Assembly: GCF_000413315.1 (NCBI RefSeq)
Contig: NZ_KE340297.1
Coordinates: forward strand, 2,302,581 to 2,366,580
Source of the DNA: Propionibacterium sp. oral taxon 192 str. F0372
GTDB lineage: Bacteria > Actinomycetota > Actinomycetes > Propionibacteriales > Propionibacteriaceae
Direction: 5' to 3'
Length of the DNA stretch: 64,000 nt
Both the position numbers and the translations under genes were made by a program. How positions within the stretch are numbered: position 1 is the stretch's first letter; the number at the start of each line of letters is the position of its first letter. Shown here piece by piece: positions 35,858-44,662 of the stretch. The notes below the pieces were generated by a model that saw only the letters and a list, made by a program, of their open reading frames with translations, had not been told where the DNA came from and did not search any database.

Positions 35858-36900
35858 AAGTCCTCCTCAATAACTTCACCGGTCGTTGGGTCAATTCCCT
35901 CGGGTACTTCTCCCATTCCCAGGGCATCACGGATCTTGCGGTCGATCTCGTCGGCAATTTCGGGATGGGCGATCAAATGGTTGCGAACATTCTCCTTGCC
36001 CTGCCCAAGCTGGTCGTCGCCATAGGTGAACCAAGAACCGGCCTTGCGAATCACGTTGGCCTCCACGCCCATGTCGATCAGCGAACCCTCGCGCGAGATG
36101 CCCCGTCCGTACATGATGTCGAACTCAGCTTGCTTGAACGGCGGGGCCACCTTGTTCTTGACAACCTTCACGCGAGTACGGTTGCCGACCATCTCACTGC
36201 CATCCTTGAGGGACTCGATGCGCCGCACATCAAGGCGCACCGAGGAGTAGAACTTGAGCGCCCGGCCGCCGGTGGTGGTCTCGGGGCTACCAAACATGAC
36301 GCCGATCTTCTCCCGTAGCTGGTTGATGAAGATGGCAGTGGTGTTGGCCGACTTCAGGGCACCAGTGATCTTACGCAGCGCCTGACTCATCAACCTAGCC
36401 TGCAGGCCCACGTGCGAATCACCCATCTCTCCCTCGATCTCTGCCCGTGGAGTGAGGGCAGCCACGGAGTCGACAACGATGAGGGCCAATGCCCCCGACC
36501 TGATAAGCATGTCGGCAATTTCTAGGGCCTGCTCACCGTTGTCTGGCTGGGAGACCAGAAGAGCATCGGTGTCCACGCCAAGAGCCGCGGCATAGGTTGG
36601 GTCCAAGGCGTGCTCGGCATCGACGAAGGCGCAGATGCCGCCCTCGGCCTGCGCATTCGCTATGGCATGCAGGGCTACTGTCGTCTTTCCGGAGGATTCC
36701 GGGCCATAGATTTCGACAATTCGACCGCGGGGTAGCCCACCGATGCCGAGAGCGACGTCGAGGGCGATCGACCCGGTCGGGATTACCTCAATGGCAGCAT
36801 GGGTCTGGTCTCCCAGACGCATGACCGATCCCTTGCCGTGTTGCTTCTCGATCTGGGCGAGAGCGGCTTCCAGCGCCTTGGTGCGATCCGTTGCAGCCAT
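35854..36900 (-). CDS. recA: Recombinase RecA
   Basis: A 348-residue RecA, which forms the ATP-dependent filament on single-stranded DNA for recombination and for LexA cleavage. Walker [10 protein letters not shown], the [10 protein letters not shown] Walker B region, L1 ([19 protein letters not shown]) and the [21 protein letters not shown]2 region are intact. I chose the ATG at 36900 ([14 protein letters not shown]), preceded by AGGAAGGA; upstream in-frame residues to 37011 are not conserved. An SOS box lies about 140 bases upstream. It is translationally close to recX, whose probable CTG start overlaps the recA stop. Confidence 0.97.
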   Translation of the reverse strand: MAATDRTKALEAALAQIEKQHGKGSVMRLGDQTHAAIEVIPTGSIALDVALGIGGLPRGRIVEIYGPESSGKTTVALHAIANAQAEGGICAFVDAEHALDPTYAAALGVDTDALLVSQPDNGEQALEIADMLIRSGALALIVVDSVAALTPRAEIEGEMGDSHVGLQARLMSQALRKITGALKSANTTAIFINQLREKIGVMFGSPETTTGGRALKFYSSVRLDVRRIESLKDGSEMVGNRTRVKVVKNKVAPPFKQAEFDIMYGRGISREGSLIDMGVEANVIRKAGSWFTYGDDQLGQGKENVRNHLIAHPEIADEIDRKIRDALGMGEVPEGIDPTTGEVIEEDF

Positions 36901-37039
36901 CTTCGAGTCCTTCCTGTGGTCAGCAGTGCTGAGGAAATCGTGGTAATCCGACACCGAGAAGATAGGCGGCGGGACTGACAAATGCTCATCCTGCGCCAAA
37001 CCTGTGGACAACCCGGTGGGTCAACACATGGAACAGTAT

Positions 37040-37055
37040 ACGAACATTTGTTCGA
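37040..37055. promoter_or_regulatory. SOS (LexA) box of recA
   Basis: ACGAACATTTGTTCGA contains a perfect CGAAC-N4-GTTCG core. It is about 140 bases upstream of the recA ATG and 30 bases downstream of the DUF3046 gene on the same strand, so it fits a recA promoter in this gap. Confidence 0.9.
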
Positions 37056-37084
37056 AAAAAAGTTGCGAACGAGCGTGTTCTAGT

Positions 37085-37279
37085 TCAACGTTCCCGGGCA
37101 GGCAGCTCGAGGTGCGCCCACACTGCACGCCAGATGGTCTTGCACCCCACCCCATCATGCAATGCCTCGCACACCGTGCGCCCCTGCAGATCGGCGAGCA
37201 CCACCTGCTCGGCCCACACTAAGGCATAGCCGGAGCCGAGATGGGATTCCAGTCTGCTCCACAGCTCTGCCTCACGCAT
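37085..37279 (-). CDS. DUF3046 small protein
   Basis: A 64-residue protein starting MREAELWSRLESHLGSGYA, followed by ADLQGRTVCEALHDGV and WRAVWAHLELP. Length and pattern match the actinobacterial DUF3046 family, whose function is unknown; the gene conventionally sits upstream of recA, as here. I chose the ATG at 37279; earlier in-frame ATGs add residues unlike the family. It is divergent from lhr with about 70 bases between starts. Confidence 0.88.
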   Translation of the reverse strand: MREAELWSRLESHLGSGYALVWAEQVVLADLQGRTVCEALHDGVGCKTIWRAVWAHLELPARER

Positions 37280-37352
37280 GGTCACCACCATACTGGGCGA
37301 CTCACGCCACATCGCATCGCAGAATGTCACAGCAAAGCGTCACAATGAAGCC

Positions 37353-40300
37353 ATGACGGATCGCCGAGACCCATTGCAAGGTTTCTCGACACCCACCAAA
37401 TCGTGGTTTACCTCCCGCTTCCCCGCACCCACCCCGGCCCAGTGCGGCGCCTGGCAGGCGATCGCTGGTGGGGACGATGTATTGGTCATCTCCCCCACCG
37501 GATCGGGCAAGACCCTCGCGGCCTTCCTCACTGCTATCGACCGCATCACCGGAACCTGGGATAACCCGACCACCAGCGTGGTTTACATCTCTCCGCTCAA
37601 GGCCTTGGCCGCCGACGTGGAAAAAAACCTCGCCATTCCCCTGCGCGGAATCGAGGAGGCGTCCCGACAACTGGGTGCCCCCAGACCACCGGTACGGGTC
37701 GGTATGCGCACCGGCGACACCGACGCGGCCCAGCGCCGACGACTAGTCACCCATCCCCCCGATATCTTGGTCACCACTCCCGAATCCCTATTCCTCATGT
37801 TGTCCAGCGCCGCACGCCGCACCTTGGGGTCGGTGTCGACGGTCATCGTCGACGAGGTGCATACCCTGGTCGGCACCAAGCGAGGCGCCCACTTGGCGCT
37901 GAGCTTGGAAAGACTCGCCGAAATGCACCCTCACCAACGTATCGGGCTGTCCGCGACGGTGTCGCCACCGCAGGCCGCAGCAAGGTTCCTGTCAGGTGAG
38001 CGCCTCTGCACGGTGGTAAGTCCACCGATTCGTCATGACTGGGACGTGCAGATACGCAGTGCCGTTCCCGACATGACCGACCTCGGCGTCAACCTCACCA
38101 CCCGCCGCTCGAACTCGATCCACCCACTCATCGCCGAGCAGATCCTCGATCTTTGCGAGACACACACCTCCACCCTGTGTTTCGTCAATTCTCGGCGCCA
38201 CGCAGAACGCCTCACGGCGAAGATCAACGAACTCCATCTAGAGCGTCAAGGACAACGACTGCCCGACGAGTTGCCCTCCAGCTTCGTAGGTGTCGATGCC
38301 ACCTGTCGGGGTGGGGACATCGAAGTAATGGCGATGGCGCACCATGGTTCAGTGAGCAAGGAACACCGCGCTTGGATCGAGAATCAGCTCAAGCAAGGCC
38401 AGCTCAAATGTGTCGTGGCCACTTCCTCCCTAGAACTGGGCATCGACATGGGCACCATCGACCTGGTCATTCAGGTGGGGGCACCCATTTCGGTCTCTTC
38501 TGCACTGCAACGGGTCGGCCGTGCCGGGCACCAGGTCGGTGCAACATCGCGATGCGTGTGGTTTCCCATCACCCGTGATGACCTGCTCACCTCCACTGCA
38601 GTACTGCAACTGATGACCGTTAACGCGGTGGAGCCGATGCACGAGCTCAGCAATCCGCTGGACGTGCTTACCCAGCAGCTCGTCTCCATGTGTCTCGACA
38701 GATCCTGGGATCCTGGCGAGTTGTATGTCTTGGTGAAACGCGCACACCCGTTCTCTACGCTGCCGCGATCCCTTTTCGATGCAGTCGTCGACATGCTGTG
38801 CGGCGCCTACCCATCAGAGGAGTTCAGTGCCCTGCGTGCCCGACTGGTCCGGGATCCCTCAGACCGGTTGAGGGCCCGCACCGGGATGCGGTCAGTAGTC
38901 ACGCGCAATGCCGGGACTATCCCCGACCGTGGCCTCTACCCCGTTCTGTTATCAGGTGACGGAACCGATTTACGGCATCCCACCCAACGCATCGGGGAAC
39001 TTGATGAGGAGATGGTCCACGAATCACGGGTGGGTGATCTCATCACTTTGGGAACCAGCAGTTGGCTCGTCGATGCGATCACCGCCAATCATGTCGTTGT
39101 CTCCCCGGCATCCGGTCGGGTGGGTCGGCTGCCTTTCTGGCGCTCGGACGCCCATTCGCGCCCTTTAGCCATAGGCGGCACCCGAACACAGATTGCCGAT
39201 CAGCTACTCACCGATCCGAAATCAACCCGGTCCCGGCTGGCAAAGCTCGGTCTCGACGAATGGGCAATAAACAATCTGACTGCACACGTCTCGCAGCAGG
39301 TAGAGGTTACCGGGGTGCTGCCCGGTGAGAATCTCATCCTCATCGAACGGTTCCGCGATGAGTTGGGCGACTGGCAGGTATGCATCCATTGTGGTCTTGG
39401 TACCGCGATCACCACCGGACTCGGGATGGTCATGGAGTCAGTGCTCGGTAACCGTGCGGGGCCCCCGGTCCAGGTGACGGCCATCGACGATGGCCTTGTG
39501 CTGCGCATCCCAGATTCCGATTCCGTGGCACCGGGCACAGAACTGCTCATGGATCTGCCCACCGAGATCGAGACAGTACTCACTTCTCGGGTGGCCTGCT
39601 CTGCGCTGTTCGCCGGACGTTTCCGGGAATGCGCAGCTCGAGCCCTCATGATTCCGCGTTCCTTCAAGGGCGGCAGGTCACCCTTGTGGCAGCAGCGGCT
39701 GCGGGCATCACAGTTATTAGATGTAGCCCGGCACCATCCTGATTTCCCAATCACCTTGGAGACGATGCGTGAGTGCCTGGAGGACGTCCTCGACCTGGAC
39801 GCACTCAGAGATTTGCTCATCGGTATCCGGGAGGGAACTGTCCGAGTGGTCGACGTGTACACCGAAACCGCATCCCCGATGGCCCGGGGCATGATGTTCA
39901 ACCTGCTCGCTGGGCTGGGGGCGATCTACGACACCGACCAGCAGCTGACCCCCGAGGGGGGAGCTGTCCTCGACTTGTCCCCGCAGGCCCTCGACGATTT
40001 GCTGGGGCGCCCGGCCACCACTGATCTATTGGATCCGGAGGTGGCCGATGAACTCACTGCACAGATGCAGAACTTGGCCCCAGGATGGATCTGCGATGAT
40101 GTAGAGGCCGTGTGGGACATGCTCGCCCGGATCGGCCCGCTGACCCCTGACGAGGTGGAACATCGCTGCGATCCCCCACAGCAGCAGTCCGCCGGGGGGT
40201 GGTTGACCGAACTACGAAATGATGCCCGCGTCATGGTGTGGGGCCGGTGGCTAATGACCACCCAGGATTTCTCCTGGCTACCCAATGCCTTGGACGGTGA

Positions 40301-41720
40301 CCGCAAAGGGTTGGAGCGGCTGATCGCCAGATGGGCCCGGAATCACATCATGATCCGGGCCACCGACATTGCGGAACGTTTCGAACTACCCATGGATTTG
40401 GTGGCCGAAGCGGTGGCCACTGTGGCCGCAGAGCAATCATGGAATGTGATAGGCAATGCCCACATCACATCAGCCAACTTGGCCAAAGTCCGTTCCCGTA
40501 CAGTGGCCCGGAGGCGTGCCACAGTGCGCCCCGTCACCGCCGACGACGTCGGACGTTTTCTCACCCGCTGGCACGGGCTTGACGAACCGTCCAGCGGGGC
40601 CGCCGCCCTAAGTGAGGTGGTCAGCCAGCTCAGTGGGGTGCGCCTGCCGTTGTCCCAGCTGGATCTCGTGTTGTCCGGGCGTATCGCCGACTACGACCCA
40701 GCCGCGCTTGATGCCTTACTGTCCTCTGGGATGCTTCGTTGGAGAGGGGCAGGCGCGATTGGTGCCACCGATGGGTGGATCGAATTGTGGGCAGTCGGCA
40801 TACCGGCCCACGAGTGCTGTTCAGAATTGTCGCCAGAAGCCACCACAATCCTTGAACGGCTGCAGGGTGGTGGGTCGTGGACCATTGCAGAACTCTTCGC
40901 TGATGCTCGGGACCATATTTCGACCCGGGCTGTGGTACAGGAACTCGTCTGGTCTGGAAGCATCACCTCGGCCTCCTTGTCCACACTACGGCAACTGTGT
41001 GGGACCTCTGCTGCCCAAGTACGGGTCCGTGATCCGCGCCCGGGGGCGAGAAGATCCCGGCGCTTATTGCGTATTCCACCAACCGATCCCATACTGGCAA
41101 CCACCTGGCGGGCCTGGTCGGATGACAAATCCGATCCAGCCACTCTCGCTCTACGCGATCTCGATCTGCTTATCGACCGTCAAGGGATCATTTGCCGTCC
41201 GGGTTTCGAGACCCACCACCTGCCAACCACTTTCTCCGATGTACGTCGGTTGGCGACTCGCCTGGAGGAGCGCGGCGAATTGCAGCGAGGTTGGTATTGC
41301 CCCAAACTAGGCGGGGTCCAGTTCACCACCGGTCAAGTGGCAGCCGGGCTACGCAATCAGGATCCCACCGGGATGGTCGTGTTGGCTGCTAGCGACCCAG
41401 CAAATCCCTACGGTTCGGTGCTGGCATGGCCGACAGATCCTGACTGCCATCCCACCCGTTCGGCGGGTAGCGTGGTGGTGATCAACGATGGGCATTTGGT
41501 CGCCCATCTGGAGCGTGGGCACAAAACGATGCTAGTGCTCACTGATGACGAGGAAGGCGCTTCGGCACTGCGCAGGTTGTGCGCCGAATTGGGTGACCTG
41601 ACGATCACAAAGGTGAATGGAACCCCGGCCCTATCCACGCGTCGTGGGCTCTTCGAGGCCGCAGGAGCGGTGATGGTTCCCCAAGGGTGGCGATTGCGTC
41701 GCGGCTCGCTGAGCGACTAA
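37353..41720 (+). CDS. lhr: Large ATP-dependent helicase Lhr
   Basis: A 1455-residue superfamily 2 helicase. The N-terminal motor has Walker A SPTGSGKTLAAF, the DEVH box (VIVDEVHTLVGTKRG), SATV, and motif VI QRVGRAGH. The long C-terminal part contains winged-helix and Lhr-specific domains, as in mycobacterial Lhr, which unwinds DNA-RNA hybrids in the 3'-5' direction and is damage-inducible. I chose the ATG at 37353 (MTDRRDPLQGF); an in-frame ATG at 37278 overlaps the divergent DUF3046 start. No strong ribosome-binding site is visible. The gene is alone on the plus strand. Confidence 0.94.
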   Translation: MTDRRDPLQGFSTPTKSWFTSRFPAPTPAQCGAWQAIAGGDDVLVISPTGSGKTLAAFLTAIDRITGTWDNPTTSVVYISPLKALAADVEKNLAIPLRGIEEASRQLGAPRPPVRVGMRTGDTDAAQRRRLVTHPPDILVTTPESLFLMLSSAARRTLGSVSTVIVDEVHTLVGTKRGAHLALSLERLAEMHPHQRIGLSATVSPPQAAARFLSGERLCTVVSPPIRHDWDVQIRSAVPDMTDLGVNLTTRRSNSIHPLIAEQILDLCETHTSTLCFVNSRRHAERLTAKINELHLERQGQRLPDELPSSFVGVDATCRGGDIEVMAMAHHGSVSKEHRAWIENQLKQGQLKCVVATSSLELGIDMGTIDLVIQVGAPISVSSALQRVGRAGHQVGATSRCVWFPITRDDLLTSTAVLQLMTVNAVEPMHELSNPLDVLTQQLVSMCLDRSWDPGELYVLVKRAHPFSTLPRSLFDAVVDMLCGAYPSEEFSALRARLVRDPSDRLRARTGMRSVVTRNAGTIPDRGLYPVLLSGDGTDLRHPTQRIGELDEEMVHESRVGDLITLGTSSWLVDAITANHVVVSPASGRVGRLPFWRSDAHSRPLAIGGTRTQIADQLLTDPKSTRSRLAKLGLDEWAINNLTAHVSQQVEVTGVLPGENLILIERFRDELGDWQVCIHCGLGTAITTGLGMVMESVLGNRAGPPVQVTAIDDGLVLRIPDSDSVAPGTELLMDLPTEIETVLTSRVACSALFAGRFRECAARALMIPRSFKGGRSPLWQQRLRASQLLDVARHHPDFPITLETMRECLEDVLDLDALRDLLIGIREGTVRVVDVYTETASPMARGMMFNLLAGLGAIYDTDQQLTPEGGAVLDLSPQALDDLLGRPATTDLLDPEVADELTAQMQNLAPGWICDDVEAVWDMLARIGPLTPDEVEHRCDPPQQQSAGGWLTELRNDARVMVWGRWLMTTQDFSWLPNALDGDRKGLERLIARWARNHIMIRATDIAERFELPMDLVAEAVATVAAEQSWNVIGNAHITSANLAKVRSRTVARRRATVRPVTADDVGRFLTRWHGLDEPSSGAAALSEVVSQLSGVRLPLSQLDLVLSGRIADYDPAALDALLSSGMLRWRGAGAIGATDGWIELWAVGIPAHECCSELSPEATTILERLQGGGSWTIAELFADARDHISTRAVVQELVWSGSITSASLSTLRQLCGTSAAQVRVRDPRPGARRSRRLLRIPPTDPILATTWRAWSDDKSDPATLALRDLDLLIDRQGIICRPGFETHHLPTTFSDVRRLATRLEERGELQRGWYCPKLGGVQFTTGQVAAGLRNQDPTGMVVLAASDPANPYGSVLAWPTDPDCHPTRSAGSVVVINDGHLVAHLERGHKTMLVLTDDEEGASALRRLCAELGDLTITKVNGTPALSTRRGLFEAAGAVMVPQGWRLRRGSLSD

Positions 41721-41748
41721 ACCCTGCTAACGCTCTCGTCTTCCTGCC

Positions 41749-42009
41749 TCAAGCAGCGATTGGTTCCGGGACTCGCTCGGTGACCGCGAACAGCCGCGCC
41801 ACCTCACCGTAGATGGCCGATAGCGGTACACCGAGAGCATCGCTGATTGCGTGGAGCAGTTCTGAGGACGCCTCCTTGTGGCCACGCTCGATCTCTGAGA
41901 GATATCCCAGACTCACCCTGGCTGCGAGAGAGACCTCCCTGAGAGTGCGGCCCTGGCGCATTCTCTCGGCGCGCAGAACCTCTCCGAGCAGTTCTCGTGT
42001 CAGTGCCAT
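41749..42009 (-). CDS. clgR: ClgR-type XRE transcriptional regulator
   Basis: An 86-residue helix-turn-helix protein: [44 protein letters not shown] is nearly the ClgR signature. In actinobacteria ClgR activates clpP1P2, clpC and, in M. tuberculosis, the pspA locus, and is itself degraded by Clp. I chose the ATG at 42009, preceded by GGAGG at 7 bases. The C-terminal tail ends PEPIAA; hydrophobic or Ala-rich tails are recognised by Clp in related proteins. It is downstream of the cinA-like gene, part of the conserved ftsK-rimO-pgsA-cinA-clgR order. In M. tuberculosis a pspA-like gene follows clgR; here lhr is convergent instead. Confidence 0.9.
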   Translation of the reverse strand: MALTRELLGEVLRAERMRQGRTLREVSLAARVSLGYLSEIERGHKEASSELLHAISDALGVPLSAIYGEVARLFAVTERVPEPIAA

Positions 42010-42076
42010 GTCAGCGCCTCCGATCAGGTCGTGTACAACATTCAACAACTGCTCGGAGCAGGATTATTCCCGGCAA

Positions 42077-42580
42077 TCATGAGAAATTTTCCTTCAGGCA
42101 TACGAGCAGCCAGGACAAGGCTCCATGAATGGTTTGTTCCCGGATCTCGGCACGATCCCCGGCAAAACGGAATTCCCGGGCGCGCACCCTGTCCGACCAG
42201 CGGGCAGGCAGTGCAAGCCCCACCCACACAGTTCCGGGTTCCTCCCCATCCTGGGAATCCGGACCGGCAACCCCCGTAGTGGCCAAGCCGATGTCGCTGC
42301 GACAGGTCCAGGCTGCACCGACGGCCATCTGCCGAGCAGTAGGCTCGTTGATCACCCCTTTGGTGACCACCGTGTGTGCATCCACCCCGGCAAGGGAGAC
42401 CTTCAGATCGCTGGCATAGGTAATCAGTCCGCCCCGGAAGATCGCTGAGGCTCCAGGAATCGATGTGAGTATCGCTCCAAGTCCGCCGCCGGTCAGTGAC
42501 TCGCAGGTGGAGACGCTAAGCCGTGCGGCCCGCAGTTCCCAGATGACCTGGGCCGCCAACAAGTGAGTCGTTTCAGACAT
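42077..42580 (-). CDS. pncC: CinA C-terminal domain protein, nicotinamide-nucleotide amidohydrolase type
   Basis: A 167-residue protein made only of the CinA C-terminal domain, which deamidates NMN to nicotinate mononucleotide (PncC activity). The motif STCESLTGGGLGAILTSIPGASAIFRGGLITYAS and the TTGVAGPDSQDGEEPGTVWVGLA segment are diagnostic. I chose the ATG at 42580, which overlaps the pgsA stop by 8 bases; a GTG at 42604 is also possible. The gene is often annotated cinA, but the N-terminal domain is absent, which is normal in this operon. Confidence 0.9.
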   Translation of the reverse strand: MSETTHLLAAQVIWELRAARLSVSTCESLTGGGLGAILTSIPGASAIFRGGLITYASDLKVSLAGVDAHTVVTKGVINEPTARQMAVGAAWTCRSDIGLATTGVAGPDSQDGEEPGTVWVGLALPARWSDRVRAREFRFAGDRAEIREQTIHGALSWLLVCLKENFS

Positions 42581-43202
42581 CTTCGGCAGCGGCTGGGATA
42601 TCACCAGCCTGTTCGGAGAGCCAGCGTTGCCGCAGCTTGTGGGCCTCCCACAGGTAGTCGATTCCGGTGAACACGGTCAGCAGGAAGGCAGCCCACATTA
42701 GGGTCCATTTGGTCACCTCGAAGAAAGTTCCCAGCGATGGCGCCCACGCCAGGAAGGCGATGAGTGCGAAGGACTGGATCAGTGTCTTGAGCTTGCCACC
42801 CTTGTTGGCCGCCATGACCCCATATTTCAGAATGGCGAAGCGCATGGCGGTAATACCCCATTCCCTCCCCAAGATGATGATCGTCATCCACCAGGGCAGC
42901 TCGCCGATAATGGACAGCACAATGAAAGCAACCCCGGTCAGCGCCTTGTCGGCGATGGAATCCCAGATTTTCCCGAAATTGGTCACCATGTTGTATTTGC
43001 GGGCAATCTTTCCGTCCGCCATATCAGTGAGGATCGCCAAGGTGAATACAAGAGTGGACCACAGACGTTGCGACTGTTCATGGGGAGCAGCCAGAAAGAC
43101 GACCACAAAAACCGGCACCATCACCATTCGTGCGATGGTCAGGATGTTGGGCAGGTTCCAGGCAAAGGTGAGCTGATTGTCTCCCGGGACATCCTGGGAC
43201 AT
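42573..43202 (-). CDS. pgsA: CDP-diacylglycerol-glycerol-3-phosphate 3-phosphatidyltransferase
   Basis: A 209-residue membrane enzyme making phosphatidylglycerol phosphate. The CDP-alcohol phosphotransferase motif D-x2-DG-x2-AR-x8-G-x3-D-x3-D is complete in DMADGKIARKY followed by NFGKIWDSIADK, and there are about five or six membrane segments. The first residues (LPNILTIARMVMVPVFV) are typical. It lies between rimO and the cinA-like gene. The actinobacterial family includes phosphatidylinositol-phosphate synthases, but the position and N-terminal sequence favour PgsA. Confidence 0.92.
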   Translation of the reverse strand: MSQDVPGDNQLTFAWNLPNILTIARMVMVPVFVVVFLAAPHEQSQRLWSTLVFTLAILTDMADGKIARKYNMVTNFGKIWDSIADKALTGVAFIVLSIIGELPWWMTIIILGREWGITAMRFAILKYGVMAANKGGKLKTLIQSFALIAFLAWAPSLGTFFEVTKWTLMWAAFLLTVFTGIDYLWEAHKLRQRWLSEQAGDIPAAAEDV

Positions 43203-43237
43203 GTGGCCTCCATCGTTGTGGTGCCTTGAACTCTACG

Positions 43238-44662
43238 TCAGTCCACGGTGCGGGCGAGCAGATCCACCCCAATCGAGTCCACGACGAGCGCATCGACGAA
43301 CTGGCCGACCGCTGCGGTGGAGTTGAGCAAGGTAGTGGTTCCGTCTACCTCGGGACCTTGGTGCGCTGCCCGGCCCACCACGCCTTGGTCATCTAAGCTT
43401 TCCGCCAGCACAGTAACGCGCTCACCTACACGCTCAGCGGCGCGCTGGTCGCAGACCTCATCAATCAACTGGGCGATCCTGGCATGACGTTGCGCTATCT
43501 CCTCCACCTCGACGTGACCGTCGAGGGATGCCCCCTCAGTGTGCTCCTCGTCGGAGTAGGCGAAGACCCCTGCCGCGTCGAATGCGGCATTACAGATGAA
43601 ATCGGCGAGGATCTCCACGTCCTCCGGTTCTTCCCCCGGGAAGCCAACGATGAAATTCGATCTGACCCCGGCATTCGGTGCGGCTTCCCGGATACCCCCC
43701 AACAACTTGATGAAAGATTCCGGGTCGCCGAATCGTCTCATCCTGCGTAGTACGCGCTGGGATGCATGCTGGAAAGAGATGTCGAAATAGGGCACGACCT
43801 TCTCGGTCGATGTGATGGCGGTCAGCATGTCGGGGGTGATCTCCGCGGGCTGCACGTAGGAGACTCGGATCCACTCCAGCCCTTCTATGCCTGATAGTCG
43901 TTCCAGGAGGGTGGGCAGTGGATGGCGGATGCCGAGATCTTTCCCGTAGGAGGATGTGTTCTCACTGACCAACATCACCTCACGAACTCCTTGAGAGGCC
44001 AGCCACCGGGCTTCGGTGACGATTTCATCAATGGGCCGGGAGAGGTAGGAGCCCCGGAAGGATGGGATGGCGCAGAAGGCACAGCGCCGATCGCAACCGG
44101 ATGCGATCTTCAGTGGGGCGAATGGCCCGGTGTGCAGTCGTCGGCGCAACACCCTAGGCCCGGAGGCCGGGGCCAGCCCAGTCGGTAGGTTTGCAATGCC
44201 AGAATGGCCAGGCACGATTGCAGAGACCAAATCCTGACGCGCATTAGGCGCAGCGGGCAGTAGAGTCCGACGGTCAACGGGAGTGTGGGAACCCAGACGG
44301 TTCCCGTCGAGCAGAGACTTCAGCTTTCCGGCGATCTTCGGGTAAGCATCGAAACCGAGAACCGCATCCGCCTCGGGTAATGCCTCGGCCAGTTCGGTTC
44401 CGTAACGCTCGGCCATGCATCCAACAGCCACTACTGCCTTGGCCCGCCCGCTGGACTTGTGATCGGAGGCAGCAAGCAAGGTGTCGATCGAGTCTTTCTT
44501 CGCCTGTTCGATGAACCCGCAGGTATTCACCATGATGACCTCAGCCGCATCCGGGTCATCGACCAGGCAGAAGCCGTCCTGGTCGAGCCTGGCTGCCAAT
44601 TCCTCGGAATCGACGTCGTTGCGAGCACATCCGAGGCTGATCAGGTGGACCGATGTGTTCAC
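43238..44662 (-). CDS. rimO: Ribosomal protein S12 methylthiotransferase RimO
   Basis: A 474-residue radical-SAM enzyme that methylthiolates an Asp of ribosomal protein S12. The N-terminal domain has LGCARNDVDSE, NTCGFI and VGCMAERY cluster Cys residues; the SAM core has CDRRCAFCAIPSFRGSYLSRP; a TRAM domain ends the protein. The LGCARNDVDSE motif separates RimO from MiaB. It starts with GTG at 44662 overlapping the ftsK stop (GTGA), and so is coupled to ftsK. Confidence 0.95.
   Translation of the reverse strand: MNTSVHLISLGCARNDVDSEELAARLDQDGFCLVDDPDAAEVIMVNTCGFIEQAKKDSIDTLLAASDHKSSGRAKAVVAVGCMAERYGTELAEALPEADAVLGFDAYPKIAGKLKSLLDGNRLGSHTPVDRRTLLPAAPNARQDLVSAIVPGHSGIANLPTGLAPASGPRVLRRRLHTGPFAPLKIASGCDRRCAFCAIPSFRGSYLSRPIDEIVTEARWLASQGVREVMLVSENTSSYGKDLGIRHPLPTLLERLSGIEGLEWIRVSYVQPAEITPDMLTAITSTEKVVPYFDISFQHASQRVLRRMRRFGDPESFIKLLGGIREAAPNAGVRSNFIVGFPGEEPEDVEILADFICNAAFDAAGVFAYSDEEHTEGASLDGHVEVEEIAQRHARIAQLIDEVCDQRAAERVGERVTVLAESLDDQGVVGRAAHQGPEVDGTTTLLNSTAAVGQFVDALVVDSIGVDLLARTVD

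Noticed and set aside
37060-37085. Second SOS box near recA (GCGAACGAGCGTGTTC)
   Set aside because: The half-sites are at the wrong spacing; only the box at 37040-37055 fits the consensus.
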